NCBI RefSeq assembly: GCF_023635005.1
Contig: NZ_JAMLJM010000002.1
Location: 341,859 to 405,858, forward strand
Length of the DNA stretch: 64,000 nucleotides
Direction of reading: 5' to 3'
DNA from: Flavobacterium luminosum
GTDB lineage: Bacteria > Bacteroidota > Bacteroidia > Flavobacteriales > Flavobacteriaceae
Shown here piece after piece: positions 25,301 through 34,829 of this stretch (positions are counted from its first letter, which is position 1; each line of letters starts with the position of its first letter). The position numbers were made by a program, and so were the translations under genes. The notes under the pieces were generated by a model. It was not told the origin of the DNA. It did no database searches and was given only the letters and a program-made list of their open reading frames with translations.

Positions 25301-28153
25301 TTAAAACCATTTTCTAGTAAAAAGATTTATGAGTGTTTTAGGATTTAAAGTGACCATAAATCTAATTTTTTGGTCATAGTTATTTTGAGAGGGTTCAAAT
25401 CCGTTTGAAGAATAGAGTGGAAAAAACAACTCAAAATAATCAGGAACTAAATTCAAGTGAATACCACTGTCGTAGATAAATTTAGGATTAATTCCCTTAT
25501 TTTTATAAAAACCAATATCGCCGTATAATTGAATCCATTTCCAGATGGACGAGTTGACATTTAGGGTTGTCATCCATTGATTGGCATAAGGATTAATGAA
25601 TTTAGATTTAAAGCCTCCTTCGGCAATAATAATTTGTTGACTGAAAATACCAGAAGTTTCGGAACGCCCATAGTATTGATAGTCAAAAAGATAATCTTTA
25701 GGTCTGTCTAAGCCAAAATTAAAATAATCGGTTTCTGTTTTCTTGTATAAAAATGTTCCGGCAAATAAGCGAAGACTTAGTTGGTAGTTGTTTTCAAAAA
25801 GTTTTCGATAGCCCGATTCTATACTGAATTTTCCAAAATGATTGGACAGTTGGACATTCGTCAGAAAATTATAACTTTTGGCTGTTTCTCCATCGCCAAA
25901 TCCGTAGCGTAAATCAGAAACAGTGTAATTCAGTGGCGCCGTATCATTCAAAATTAATGGGCTGAATTCTTTGGTAAGAATTACTTGTCTGATGCTGATA
26001 CTTTGCCAAAAATTATCTCTTAAATCGTTGTTGTTTCTAAATTTAAATTGAACTGAAGGAGTAAAACGTAAATAACTAGCGTCTTGAATGTAATGAAAAT
26101 AAGCTCCAGCCAATGAATATCTTACTTGGTATAAGTTTGAGTTCTTGATTTGTTGCGTATAGTTCACAATTCCAAATCCTGTTAAACTTACTGATGTCGT
26201 TGAAAAACTAGGACTCAGATGAAAGGAAAATGGTTTTTCTATAAGCGTTTTATTGTGAAAAGTCACGGATAAAATAGCTCCGTCGTAGACGTTGTAACCA
26301 ATTTCTGGAACGTAAAAAACCTGATGATAGTTAGGATTTTCAACATCTTTAAGAAAAATTAATTTCAGAGGTTTGTTAAGATCGGGAAAGCTTTTTAAAG
26401 ACTTGTAATTATTACGATTATTAATCTCAGGAATTTTGTTTTTGTGATTAATAATCAACTTATCGATATCTGGATTTTGAATGCTAATAATCGAATCATA
26501 TTTTACGCCGGTATACCAGTTTTCAAATATTTTGGTTCTGTTTTTGAAACCTGAAAGGGTAAAAGGAACTTCAAGATTTGTTTTATTATGAATTTGAACC
26601 TGTAAAGAATTTTCAGTTTTTTCAATTTTACCAAACGAAAAATCAATTTCTTGCTCACAATTAATTACATTTTCAAAAAACCAATTCAAAGTATTTCCCG
26701 TGTTTCTCTGGAAAAGTTCTTGAAAGTCGTCTGGGGTCGTTTTTTGAGATCTGTTGAGAGCAATGAAATCAGAAAACGTTTTAGTGACTGTGTCATTTTT
26801 TAAGTATTGCTCTAGGTATAAAAAAGAGATTCCTGCCTTATTTCTACTGGCAATTTGTTCGTTAAATTTTACAAGCGCATTTTTTGATTCTGTTAGGTGT
26901 TGGTCCAGATTTTTTCGAGCCATCAACAGGTATAAAAAATAATATTGATCATTAAAATCGGCTTTGGCCAGCTGATAGCCTCTAATAACCTTGAAGCGAC
27001 TTAAATCACCTAATAATTTTAAATCAGGATAATTTTCTTCAACGTATTTAATAAGCAAATACGTCTGAATACCATCTAAAATGTAATGATCTTTTCGATA
27101 GTCGATATTTAGATTCTGTTTTAAAAAATTATCGGTGTAGGTTTTTAAGAATTTCAATTCAAATAGAAAAGAATTCGAAAATGGACTGATAAAATTGGGT
27201 AATTGATTCAGACCGTAAAATGGATTCTTGTCGTATTCGGTTTCTGAAATTACAAATTTCTTTACTGCAGAAGGACCAAGTTTTTCTTGAGTAAAACGAA
27301 TGATTCTATCAATAACGATTGCCTTTATAAAATCGTCAGTTTTAGAGCTATTGATATTGGTTTCAATCTCTATATTTTCGTTTTTATAATTCCGAAAGCT
27401 TTTGTTTTTTTCAATAATGATTTGGACATCTTGTAAATTTTGACCAGAGAACGAAACCTGTTTATCTGTATTGAGGGTGTTTTCTGCAATTAGATTCAGA
27501 TTAGAAGTAATTAGGTAAACAGAAGGCAGTGTAACATTGAGATTTATTTTTTCTATTTTCTCGTATGAAGCATCATCAATATTTTCGTTACTGTATCGAA
27601 CAGGATTTCCTTCGGGATTGATTCGGGCTATTTGCAAAAGGCAATTTTTTAAGTAAAAATCTCCTTTATTATTTCCATAACGACTGAATTTTGCATCAGG
27701 AATTTTGAGTGTGTATTCAAAATAAAGCTGAATTGAATCGTTGGGTAATAATTCTTTAGGTAAGTTAATCTCTAATAGATCTTCGTGGTGTTTGATTCTT
27801 TTCCAAGCACTTTGAATCGTATTGATTTCTAGACTTTTGATATCAGTATATCCTCGTTCTTTTGCACGGGAAAGATGAAAATTTCGAACGTATTCATCTG
27901 AAAATCGCTTGCCAAGAGGTGATTTTCTGTTAGAATAAGCATGATTCCAGTCGTTTACGATTAAATAAGACAAAGGTTTCGAAGAAGTATTTTTGTACCA
28001 CAGAGTTTGTTTGACTAAAAATAATTCCGTTTCAGCATCAAAAGATAGGGCAACATCAATGTTTTGTTGGCTAAACCCTAAAAAAGAATTCAGAACAAAG
28101 AGTAGAGAAACGAGTATGTGTGTTAGTTTTTTCAATGTTTTAAAATTACGCAA
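25301..28153 (-). CDS. Large outer-membrane protein: M1-peptidase-like region without zinc site plus C-terminal barrel
   Basis: Up to 950 residues; both possible starts are TTG (28153, or 28135 giving KKLTHILVSLLFVLNSFLG, a good signal peptide). Residues about 30-560 follow the M1 aminopeptidase plan (N-terminal beta domain with WYKNTSSKPLSYLIVNDW, catalytic-like domain), but at the expected GAMEN site there is GLNQLPNF and where HExxH-E should be there is LKFLKTYTDNFLKQ and YILDGIQTYLLIKY, so the zinc ligands are absent. Residues about 610-950 look like an outer-membrane beta-barrel ending in Trp-Phe. It may be a surface binding or scaffold protein. The intact M1 enzyme of the window is at 48349-50427. 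Confidence 0.7.
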   Translation of the reverse strand: MRNFKTLKKLTHILVSLLFVLNSFLGFSQQNIDVALSFDAETELFLVKQTLWYKNTSSKPLSYLIVNDWNHAYSNRKSPLGKRFSDEYVRNFHLSRAKERGYTDIKSLEINTIQSAWKRIKHHEDLLEINLPKELLPNDSIQLYFEYTLKIPDAKFSRYGNNKGDFYLKNCLLQIARINPEGNPVRYSNENIDDASYEKIEKINLNVTLPSVYLITSNLNLIAENTLNTDKQVSFSGQNLQDVQIIIEKNKSFRNYKNENIEIETNINSSKTDDFIKAIVIDRIIRFTQEKLGPSAVKKFVISETEYDKNPFYGLNQLPNFISPFSNSFLFELKFLKTYTDNFLKQNLNIDYRKDHYILDGIQTYLLIKYVEENYPDLKLLGDLSRFKVIRGYQLAKADFNDQYYFLYLLMARKNLDQHLTESKNALVKFNEQIASRNKAGISFLYLEQYLKNDTVTKTFSDFIALNRSQKTTPDDFQELFQRNTGNTLNWFFENVINCEQEIDFSFGKIEKTENSLQVQIHNKTNLEVPFTLSGFKNRTKIFENWYTGVKYDSIISIQNPDIDKLIINHKNKIPEINNRNNYKSLKSFPDLNKPLKLIFLKDVENPNYHQVFYVPEIGYNVYDGAILSVTFHNKTLIEKPFSFHLSPSFSTTSVSLTGFGIVNYTQQIKNSNLYQVRYSLAGAYFHYIQDASYLRFTPSVQFKFRNNNDLRDNFWQSISIRQVILTKEFSPLILNDTAPLNYTVSDLRYGFGDGETAKSYNFLTNVQLSNHFGKFSIESGYRKLFENNYQLSLRLFAGTFLYKKTETDYFNFGLDRPKDYLFDYQYYGRSETSGIFSQQIIIAEGGFKSKFINPYANQWMTTLNVNSSIWKWIQLYGDIGFYKNKGINPKFIYDSGIHLNLVPDYFELFFPLYSSNGFEPSQNNYDQKIRFMVTLNPKTLINLFTRKWF

Positions 28154-28307
28154 TTTACTACTAAATCTTAATTTGAAATAGAAAAGAGGTGCGTATATTC
28201 TTAAATTTTAAATGTTTTACTGCTTGTTAACGGAAAAATAGTTACAAATTAATATTATTTCTCATCAAACATCCTTAATTTTAGTTAATTTGCAATCCCC
28301 AAATTTT

Positions 28308-30281
28308 ATGATGATGTTAAAAAAATTACTCTTTATTCTATTTTTCTCAACGGTCTCTTACGGACAAGTTGTAATTAATGAACTAGATGCGGATACGCCC
28401 AGTACTGATAAACTCGAATTTATTGAATTAAAGTCAGATACGCCCAATTTTCCACTTGATGGTTATGTTTTAGTTTTTTTTAACGGATCATCTACAGGTA
28501 GTACATCTACAAGTTATATGACTATAGATCTTGACGGTTATACTACCGATTTAAATGGTATTTTTCACCTAGGAAATACATTGGTTTCACCTTCGCCCAT
28601 TCTTACGATTGCAGACAGTTCAATTCAAAATGGTCCAGATGCGGTAGCGCTTTATCAAGGAAACGCAACCGATTTTCCTGATGGGACACTTGCAAGATCA
28701 ACTAATTTAAAAAGTGCCTTGGCATACAGTAATGGTACCACAGCTCCAACTACTTTGATGACAGCCTTAAATTTAAGTACCTTTATTAATGAAAATCAAA
28801 CCCTAAAAGCTGCTACGGTTTCTATTCAAAGGAAAAATGATGGAACTTATGAGTTAAAAGCTCCCACTCCCGGAGCAAACAACGATGGAACAGGTGTGGT
28901 TTTTAATGCTATAACAACTAGCGTAAATCCAAATCGGAATTTACTAGAAGGCGAATCATTCGATGTGGTTTTTACGACACAAACTCCTATATCGAGCAAT
29001 GATCTCATGTTTTCATTCAGTATTGTAAATGGAAATTTTGATATTTATGATTACAGCGGAAATTTCTCCGTAACCATACCAGTAGGTCAAACTACAGCTA
29101 CTAAAACGATTCAATTAACCGATGATACTCTTGATGAAGGAGATGAATTTCTTAAAATTACCATTGGAAGTATCCCTTCGGGTTATGTTTTAAGTAATAA
29201 CAATAAAATTGTTAGGGTAAATGATAACGATTATGAAGTCAAACCATGGGGAACTCCGTTAAATCCAACCTATAATTTGTGCCCCAATTTGACTCCTGCA
29301 GGGTATTACGATTCTTTAGAAGGTAAATCAGGCAATCAGTTAAAACAGGCTATTCAAGACATTATTGCTAATCCAAGCGTTGTTAGAGAACATTCGTATG
29401 CTGATGTTTGGGAAATGTTAAAACAAGCCGATGTGAATCCAGAAAACGGAAGCCAAGTTTGGTTAATGTATGTCGAACGTCCCAGTTCTAAAGTAGACCA
29501 ACAAACAGGAACAAGTGGTGCTGTTGGTTTTTGGAACAGAGAGCACATTTATTGTCAATCGAGAGGAAATTTTAGTTTAGATCCTTTAGCACCCAATGAT
29601 GGAATTAATGTTTGGACAACTACCGATGCGAATGATATTACTGCTGGAGGTGCTGACGGTCATCATCTGAGAGCTGAAGACAGCCCCGAAAATACGGTTC
29701 GTAATAATAGAAATTACGGGGTTGATTATAATGGGCCTTCAGGCAATGCTGGAAGTTGGAGAGGGGATGTAGCTAGAGCTATTTTTTACATGGCAGTTCG
29801 TTATAATGGACTTAATGTTGTAAATGGTGACGTTTCTGAAACACCAACAGGATACATTGGAGATTTGGAGACCTTGCTTTCGTGGAATACTTTGGACAAG
29901 GCCGATGACTTTGAAATGAATCGTAATAATGTAATTTACAATTGGCAAAAAAATAGAAATCCTTTTATAGACTATCCGATGTTAGCAGAATATGTTTTTG
30001 GAAGTCATTTTGGAGAGACTTGGTATACTTCTATGTCAAATCCTGATTTTAATTCGGAGTGGAATGTTAGTTTTTATCCCAATCCAGCTCAAAATTATAT
30101 TGTCATTGCAGGATTAAGAGAAAATACTCCGATAGAAATATATTCGGCAGCTGGAATGAAAGTCTACGAAGGTGTTTATTTTCCAGAATCTCAATTAAAT
30201 TTAAATCTGTCTTCGGGTATGTATATGTTAAAAATGACTCAAGAAGGTCGGTCTACAACCAAAAAACTGATTATCAAGTAA
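28308..30281 (+). CDS. Multidomain endonuclease I with lamin-tail and Calx-beta domains, type IX secreted
   Basis: About 657 residues; three consecutive ATGs (28308, 28311, 28314) all precede the signal peptide LKKLLFILFFSTVSYGQ, and the exact one is unclear. Order: lamin-tail domain (about 20-170, VVINELDADTPSTDKLEFIEL), a Calx-beta-like domain (about 200-310), endonuclease I domain (about 330-575) with FWNREHIYCQS, GADGHHLRAED and KNRNPFIDYP, and a type A sorting domain (SFYPNPAQNYIVIAG to KKLIIK). Third endonuclease I paralogue in the window, the most elaborate. A long-stem terminator follows. Confidence 0.9.
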   Translation: MMMLKKLLFILFFSTVSYGQVVINELDADTPSTDKLEFIELKSDTPNFPLDGYVLVFFNGSSTGSTSTSYMTIDLDGYTTDLNGIFHLGNTLVSPSPILTIADSSIQNGPDAVALYQGNATDFPDGTLARSTNLKSALAYSNGTTAPTTLMTALNLSTFINENQTLKAATVSIQRKNDGTYELKAPTPGANNDGTGVVFNAITTSVNPNRNLLEGESFDVVFTTQTPISSNDLMFSFSIVNGNFDIYDYSGNFSVTIPVGQTTATKTIQLTDDTLDEGDEFLKITIGSIPSGYVLSNNNKIVRVNDNDYEVKPWGTPLNPTYNLCPNLTPAGYYDSLEGKSGNQLKQAIQDIIANPSVVREHSYADVWEMLKQADVNPENGSQVWLMYVERPSSKVDQQTGTSGAVGFWNREHIYCQSRGNFSLDPLAPNDGINVWTTTDANDITAGGADGHHLRAEDSPENTVRNNRNYGVDYNGPSGNAGSWRGDVARAIFYMAVRYNGLNVVNGDVSETPTGYIGDLETLLSWNTLDKADDFEMNRNNVIYNWQKNRNPFIDYPMLAEYVFGSHFGETWYTSMSNPDFNSEWNVSFYPNPAQNYIVIAGLRENTPIEIYSAAGMKVYEGVYFPESQLNLNLSSGMYMLKMTQEGRSTTKKLIIK

Positions 30282-30308
30282 TATCACTTACTTTATTTTT
30301 ACACTTTT

Positions 30309-30403
30309 AAAGAAGTACAATCATCGAGTTTTCCTTAGCTTTTGGTTATCATACCAAAGTTGCTACTTACAATAGGATAAAGTTGATTGTACTTCTTTTT
30401 TTG
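30309..30403 (+). terminator. Terminator with 15-bp stem and a 60-base structured loop
   Basis: AAAGAAGTACAATCA (30309-30323) is exactly complementary to TGATTGTACTTCTTT (30384-30398), followed by more T. The 60 bases between contain a smaller hairpin (TTTGG near 30350 with CCAAA near 30364). This is unusually long-looped for a plain terminator and could be a small RNA or a 3' stabilising structure. Confidence 0.6.
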
Positions 30404-30461
30404 TATATATTAATTTAACAAAATCATTCAAAATTAACAGTTTTATTACTGTGAGATATCG

Positions 30462-30469
30462 TACATTTG
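30462..30469 (+). promoter_or_regulatory. -7 box (TACATTTG) of the acyl-CoA ligase gene
   Basis: TACATTTG matches TAnnTTTG, 22 bases before the ATG at 30492. No clear -33 TTG. Confidence 0.5.
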
Positions 30470-30491
30470 AGGATATAGCTTATTATTTATT

Positions 30492-32126
30492 ATGACTTCA
30501 TCTATTTCTTATGTATACGGAGAGGCTTCCAAACCACTTTTGGGAGAAACTATAGGGCAAAATTTAGAGAAAACGGTAGCTCAATATCCTAATGCTATCG
30601 CTTTGATTTCGGTACATCAAAATATCCGAATGGATTATATAACATTTTGGGAGGAAACGACTAAAGTGGCCAAAGCACTCTTAGCCAAAGGGATTCAATC
30701 GGGTGATCGTGTGGGAATTTGGTCTCCTAATCGCTACGAATGGGTAATTCTACAATATGCTACTTCTCGAATTGGTGTTGTTTTGGTTAATCTGAATCCA
30801 GCCTATCGTAAAAAAGAACTTCAATATGTTGTCAATCAATCGGGAATGAAGATGATAGTGTCTGCTTTGTCGTATAAAACTAGCGATTACAGCAAAATGA
30901 TAGCTAAAATTAAGCGTAAGACAGATTGCTTGAAAGAAGCCATCTTTTTTGATGATAATTGGGATGATTTTGTTGCAATGCACACGGAAACGAGTGATGC
31001 GATTATAGAAGCCGTTGAAGCTCGAGTTCAATTTGATGATCCAATTAACTTACAATATACTTCTGGCACAACAGGTTTCCCTAAGGGCGTAACACTGTCT
31101 CATCATAATATTCTCAATAATGGCTATTTTATAGGTGAACGATTACATTATACCAACCTTGATAAAGTATGTTTGCCGGTTCCATTTTTTCATTGTTTTG
31201 GGATGGTAATAGGAAACTTGAGTATTACTTCTCATGGTGCCTGTATGGTAATTCCGAGTGAAAGTTTTGATCCTAAAGCTACGTTGCAAGCGGTACAAGA
31301 CGAGAAATGTACTTCTTTATATGGTGTTCCCACTATGTTTATAGCCGAATTGCAGCTTCCTAATTTTAATGATTATGATTTAACGTCATTACGAACTGGC
31401 GTGATGGCTGGTTCTCCTTGTCCGGTAGAAATTATGAAACAGGTGCAGTCAAAAATGTACATGAAAGAGGTTTCAATTTGCTATGGCATGACAGAAACGT
31501 CTCCAGTATCTACCCAAACACTAATTGGAGCGCCACTAGACAAACAAGTCAGTACAGTAGGAACGGTGCAAGATCATTTGGAAATAAAAATTATTAATCC
31601 AGAAACTGGGGAAATTGTACCTAGAGGTGTTTCGGGTGAATTGTGTACTAGAGGGTATTCTGTGATGTTAAAATATTGGGATAATCCCGAAGCAACACAA
31701 CAGGTACTAGACAGTGCTCGATGGATGCATACCGGAGATTTAGCTATGATAGATGAGGAGGGCTACATATCAATTACAGGACGCATTAAAGATATTATCA
31801 TTAGAGGTGGTGAAAACGTTTCTCCGAGAGAGATTGAAGAATACTTATATACTCATGAAAATGTAGAAGATGTGCAGGTAATAGGTGTTCCGGACGAAAA
31901 ATATGGAGAAGAAATTATGGCTTGGGTAAAACTTATTTCGGGTAGTATTGTCACAGAGGAGGATTTACGAGCTTTTTGTAAGGATGAAATCGCACATTAT
32001 AAAATTCCAAAATATTGGAAATTTGTCGATAGTTTTCCAATGACAGTTTCTGGGAAGGTACGAAAAGTAGAAATGCGCGAAATTTCTACGAAGGAATTAG
32101 GCTTAGATAAACTGAAAAAAGATTAA
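30492..32126 (+). CDS. AMP-forming acyl-CoA synthetase (fatty acid-CoA ligase family)
   Basis: 544 residues with the full ANL-superfamily motif set: P-loop [20 protein letters not shown]5 [15 protein letters not shown]7 [20 protein letters not shown]8 [19 protein letters not shown] and catalytic Lys in [12 protein letters not shown]. It activates a carboxylic acid, probably medium- or long-chain fatty acid, to its CoA thioester in the cytoplasm. The chain-length preference cannot be read from sequence. Followed after 36 bases by a small unknown gene on the same strand. Confidence 0.9.
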   Translation: MTSSISYVYGEASKPLLGETIGQNLEKTVAQYPNAIALISVHQNIRMDYITFWEETTKVAKALLAKGIQSGDRVGIWSPNRYEWVILQYATSRIGVVLVNLNPAYRKKELQYVVNQSGMKMIVSALSYKTSDYSKMIAKIKRKTDCLKEAIFFDDNWDDFVAMHTETSDAIIEAVEARVQFDDPINLQYTSGTTGFPKGVTLSHHNILNNGYFIGERLHYTNLDKVCLPVPFFHCFGMVIGNLSITSHGACMVIPSESFDPKATLQAVQDEKCTSLYGVPTMFIAELQLPNFNDYDLTSLRTGVMAGSPCPVEIMKQVQSKMYMKEVSICYGMTETSPVSTQTLIGAPLDKQVSTVGTVQDHLEIKIINPETGEIVPRGVSGELCTRGYSVMLKYWDNPEATQQVLDSARWMHTGDLAMIDEEGYISITGRIKDIIIRGGENVSPREIEEYLYTHENVEDVQVIGVPDEKYGEEIMAWVKLISGSIVTEEDLRAFCKDEIAHYKIPKYWKFVDSFPMTVSGKVRKVEMREISTKELGLDKLKKD

Positions 32127-32162
32127 AAGCGGTATAGGGCAATTGCCATACAAAAAAGAATA

Positions 32163-32735
32163 ATGAGTATTTTCAACACCAATGAGCCTTCTAAACTTTT
32201 CTGTTTGGAAGGCGTACAAGATATAGATGACACAACCAATAGCAGTATAGTGCCATCTCTTGAATATCTGGCAATGCAACAAAACATCACAAGTATTTAT
32301 AAGACTTGCGATAGTATTGAAGGTCTAGAGGAAAGTTTGAGTGCATTATTATATGAGGATCGTAATTTTAGGGATTATGAAATTTTATACTTGGTATTTG
32401 AAGGGCGTGGCAATGTTATAACCATTGGTGGATACGATTATTCTCTGGAAGAAATAGCCGAATTTTTCGAAGGGAAATTAAGAGATAAAATAGTCCATTT
32501 TGCAAATACAAAAATCTTGGATTTAACCGAAGAAGAAGCGCAGTATTTTTTAGATGTTTCGGGAGCTCGTGCTGTTTCGGGTTATCGAAATTCAGCACCT
32601 GTTTTGAGTACTATTCTCGATAATCAATTTTTTGGATTGTGTCAGGAATTTGAAGATGTCATTGAAATTACTGAAGAATTATACCGCCAAAATTATGCTC
32701 TAGCAAAAACCTTGGGATTTACGCTTTATTATTAG
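32163..32735 (+). CDS. Uncharacterised 190-residue protein, possibly DUF6642-like (CHAT/caspase-like fold)
   Basis: Soluble, no signal. It starts with LFCLEGVQDIDD and has an alternating strand/helix plan: YEILYLVFEGRGNVI, KIVHFANTKILDL, GARAVSGYRNSAPVLST. This pattern recalls DUF6642 and CHAT-like caspase folds, but the positions where a peptidase would have catalytic His and Cys hold Glu and Ala, so it is probably non-catalytic. That assignment is from memory and uncertain. It sits 36 bases downstream of the acyl-CoA ligase, and its stop overlaps the convergent kinase stop by 4 bases. Confidence 0.55.
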   Translation: MSIFNTNEPSKLFCLEGVQDIDDTTNSSIVPSLEYLAMQQNITSIYKTCDSIEGLEESLSALLYEDRNFRDYEILYLVFEGRGNVITIGGYDYSLEEIAEFFEGKLRDKIVHFANTKILDLTEEEAQYFLDVSGARAVSGYRNSAPVLSTILDNQFFGLCQEFEDVIEITEELYRQNYALAKTLGFTLYY

Positions 32736-34600
32736 TTAGGGATTGTTACCGTAAAAGTACTTCCTTTTCCTTCTGTACTATTGACAGTGATAGTACCACC
32801 ATGCAGGTCGATATATTCTTTAACAAGCAGTAATCCCAGTCCAGAGCTGTTTTCGTCTTCGGTTCCCTTTCGGTTTGTTTTCTCTGATAATGAAAAAAGG
32901 TTTTGTACCATCGTTTCACTCATGCCAATACCACTGTCTTTTATTGTTATGGCAACAGAATTATCAGGTGTTATCCAAGTTGAAATCTCATTCGTACCGC
33001 CTCTAGGAGTGAATTTATAGGCATTGGATATTAAATTCCGAAGTATAGCATTCAACATTTGTTTGTCGGCCGTGATTGCAATATTTTCTAATAAATTGGA
33101 CGTAATATTTAATTTTTTTCTCTTAAAAGATTCTTCCATGGTATCGAGTACAAACGAAATTTGATCGTTGAGTTCTATTTTTTCAGGTCGAAATATAGTT
33201 TTTCCAGATTGTACCTGAGACCATTCTAAAAGATTTTCAAGTAAAGTGTAAAGATTTTTTGCGGATTTATTTAACATTCCAGCAATTTCTACGATTTCCT
33301 CTGGTTGCATCGTAGGTAAATCGTCTATCAATAAGTCTGTTAACCCTAAAAAACCATTAAAAGGATTTCGTAAGTCATGAGCAATAATCGAGTAAAATTT
33401 GTCCTTTTCGGCATTAATTAATTTTAATCTTTTTTCACTCTTCTCCAGTGCTTGTTGTGTTTTTATAATATCCGTAACTTCTTTCGAATAACTTAAGATC
33501 GAAACCACATTTCCATTTTTGTCAAACTCAGGAATCAAACTCCAATTCATATATTCCTTACCCTGGTTAATAGGAAGTATTTCATTGTGCTTTTGGCCAC
33601 TTTGAAATACTTGATTAATTTTTTCATGCCAAGGGCTGAATTCTTTTTCTGAAAAACCTAATTCTAGATGTGTTTTGCCAATAAAATTTTCAGGAGGAAT
33701 GCCAAAATAATGGAGTGTAGCAGGATTGGCATACAGATGTCGATGCTCCTTATCGAAACGCATGATTAAATCGTTAGAACTTTCGGTCAAGATGCGGAAC
33801 TTGGTTTTGGCTTCAAAAAGAGCTTTTTCGGCTTCAATTCTTTTGGTTACATTATTTAAAATGACAATTCGTGTTTTTTTGTTATTATAAAGTATGGTTC
33901 TGGCCGAAATTTCAACAAAAATAATTGTTCCATCCTTTTTTATATGCCGCCAAAGTTCTTTCTCGGTAAAATATTTGGTGTTGGCGATAACAATATTGTC
34001 TATCAATGCGGAAAATTCTTCTTCGGGAGTAATGTCTTTTAACGTTAAGGAAAGAAATTCCTCTTTACTGTAACCATATTGTCTGATGGCTTCTTCATTT
34101 ACCTCTAAAAAAGCGAGTGTGTCCAGATCAAAAATCCACATTGGATTGGGATTATTGTAGAAAAAATCTTGGTATTTTTTTTCATTAAGACTGAGTTCAA
34201 TCTCTATATTTTTTTGTTGGCTAATATCTCGGGCTATAATATAAATTTGATTGTCGATGGGATTAATCTTTCCTTTCCATTCTAGCCAATGGTAATTTTT
34301 ATTTTGGCTTAGGTAACGGTTCACAAAATTAATTTTTTCCTGAGCTTGTACTTGTTCGTAAAATTCTTTGTTCGTTTTTTCTAGATCAGCTGGGTGAACA
34401 AAATTTTTGAAGTGATTTCCCTTCAAATCCTGAGCTGTATAGCCTAAGGTACTTTCCCAAACAGAATTAACCTCAAGAAAAATACCTTCTTTGGAAAGGA
34501 TACAACATAGATCAGCATTACTATTAAAAAAGGTGTTTAGCAAAGTATCGTGCAAAGGTACGTTTCCTAGTTGGTAAGGATTGATAGGAAAATTATCCAT
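32732..34600 (-). CDS. Cytosolic multi-PAS hybrid-free sensor histidine kinase
   Basis: 622 residues, no transmembrane segment or signal. Three PAS domains (about 20-130, 140-255, 268-385; e.g. VNSVWESTLGYTAQDLKGN, NEEAIRQYGYSKEEFLSL), then HisKA with the H-box SIIAHDLRNPFNGFLG and HATPase_c with N-box LRNLISNAYKFTP, G1 IKDSGIGMS and G2 SSGLGLLLVKEY. It should autophosphorylate on the H-box His in response to an unknown cytosolic signal; no partner response regulator is adjacent. Ends inside the convergent gene's stop codon. Confidence 0.92.
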   Translation of the reverse strand: MDNFPINPYQLGNVPLHDTLLNTFFNSNADLCCILSKEGIFLEVNSVWESTLGYTAQDLKGNHFKNFVHPADLEKTNKEFYEQVQAQEKINFVNRYLSQNKNYHWLEWKGKINPIDNQIYIIARDISQQKNIEIELSLNEKKYQDFFYNNPNPMWIFDLDTLAFLEVNEEAIRQYGYSKEEFLSLTLKDITPEEEFSALIDNIVIANTKYFTEKELWRHIKKDGTIIFVEISARTILYNNKKTRIVILNNVTKRIEAEKALFEAKTKFRILTESSNDLIMRFDKEHRHLYANPATLHYFGIPPENFIGKTHLELGFSEKEFSPWHEKINQVFQSGQKHNEILPINQGKEYMNWSLIPEFDKNGNVVSILSYSKEVTDIIKTQQALEKSEKRLKLINAEKDKFYSIIAHDLRNPFNGFLGLTDLLIDDLPTMQPEEIVEIAGMLNKSAKNLYTLLENLLEWSQVQSGKTIFRPEKIELNDQISFVLDTMEESFKRKKLNITSNLLENIAITADKQMLNAILRNLISNAYKFTPRGGTNEISTWITPDNSVAITIKDSGIGMSETMVQNLFSLSEKTNRKGTEDENSSGLGLLLVKEYIDLHGGTITVNSTEGKGSTFTVTIPN

Positions 34601-34691
34601 AAGCTTACAATTAAGTTCAATGAAAAATAACTGTAAATTTAATATAAAATATTGATATTTAATTATTTATGTGTTTAAGTCTTAAGATAGA

Positions 34692-34802
34692 ATGAAGAAG
34701 TATCAAACAATCCATGAAAAAGTGTTGTACGATACCATCTTCCCGAAAATAAATGTTTTTGAAACGATAGCTTTTGTAATAATTGTGATTATATTTTGCT
34801 AA
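34692..34802 (+). CDS. Possible 36-residue membrane peptide
   Basis: ATG at 34692 opens 36 codons (MKKYQTIHEKVLYDTIF then PKINVFETIAFVIIVIIFC) ending TAA at 34802, inside a 229-base gap between divergently placed minus-strand genes. A charged N-terminus is followed by a hydrophobic helix, like many small membrane proteins. No ribosome-binding site or promoter is evident, and there is no family match I know, so it is only a candidate. Confidence 0.25.
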   Translation: MKKYQTIHEKVLYDTIFPKINVFETIAFVIIVIIFC

Positions 34803-34829
34803 AATAGTTAGCAACAAGTAGAAGTCGTT

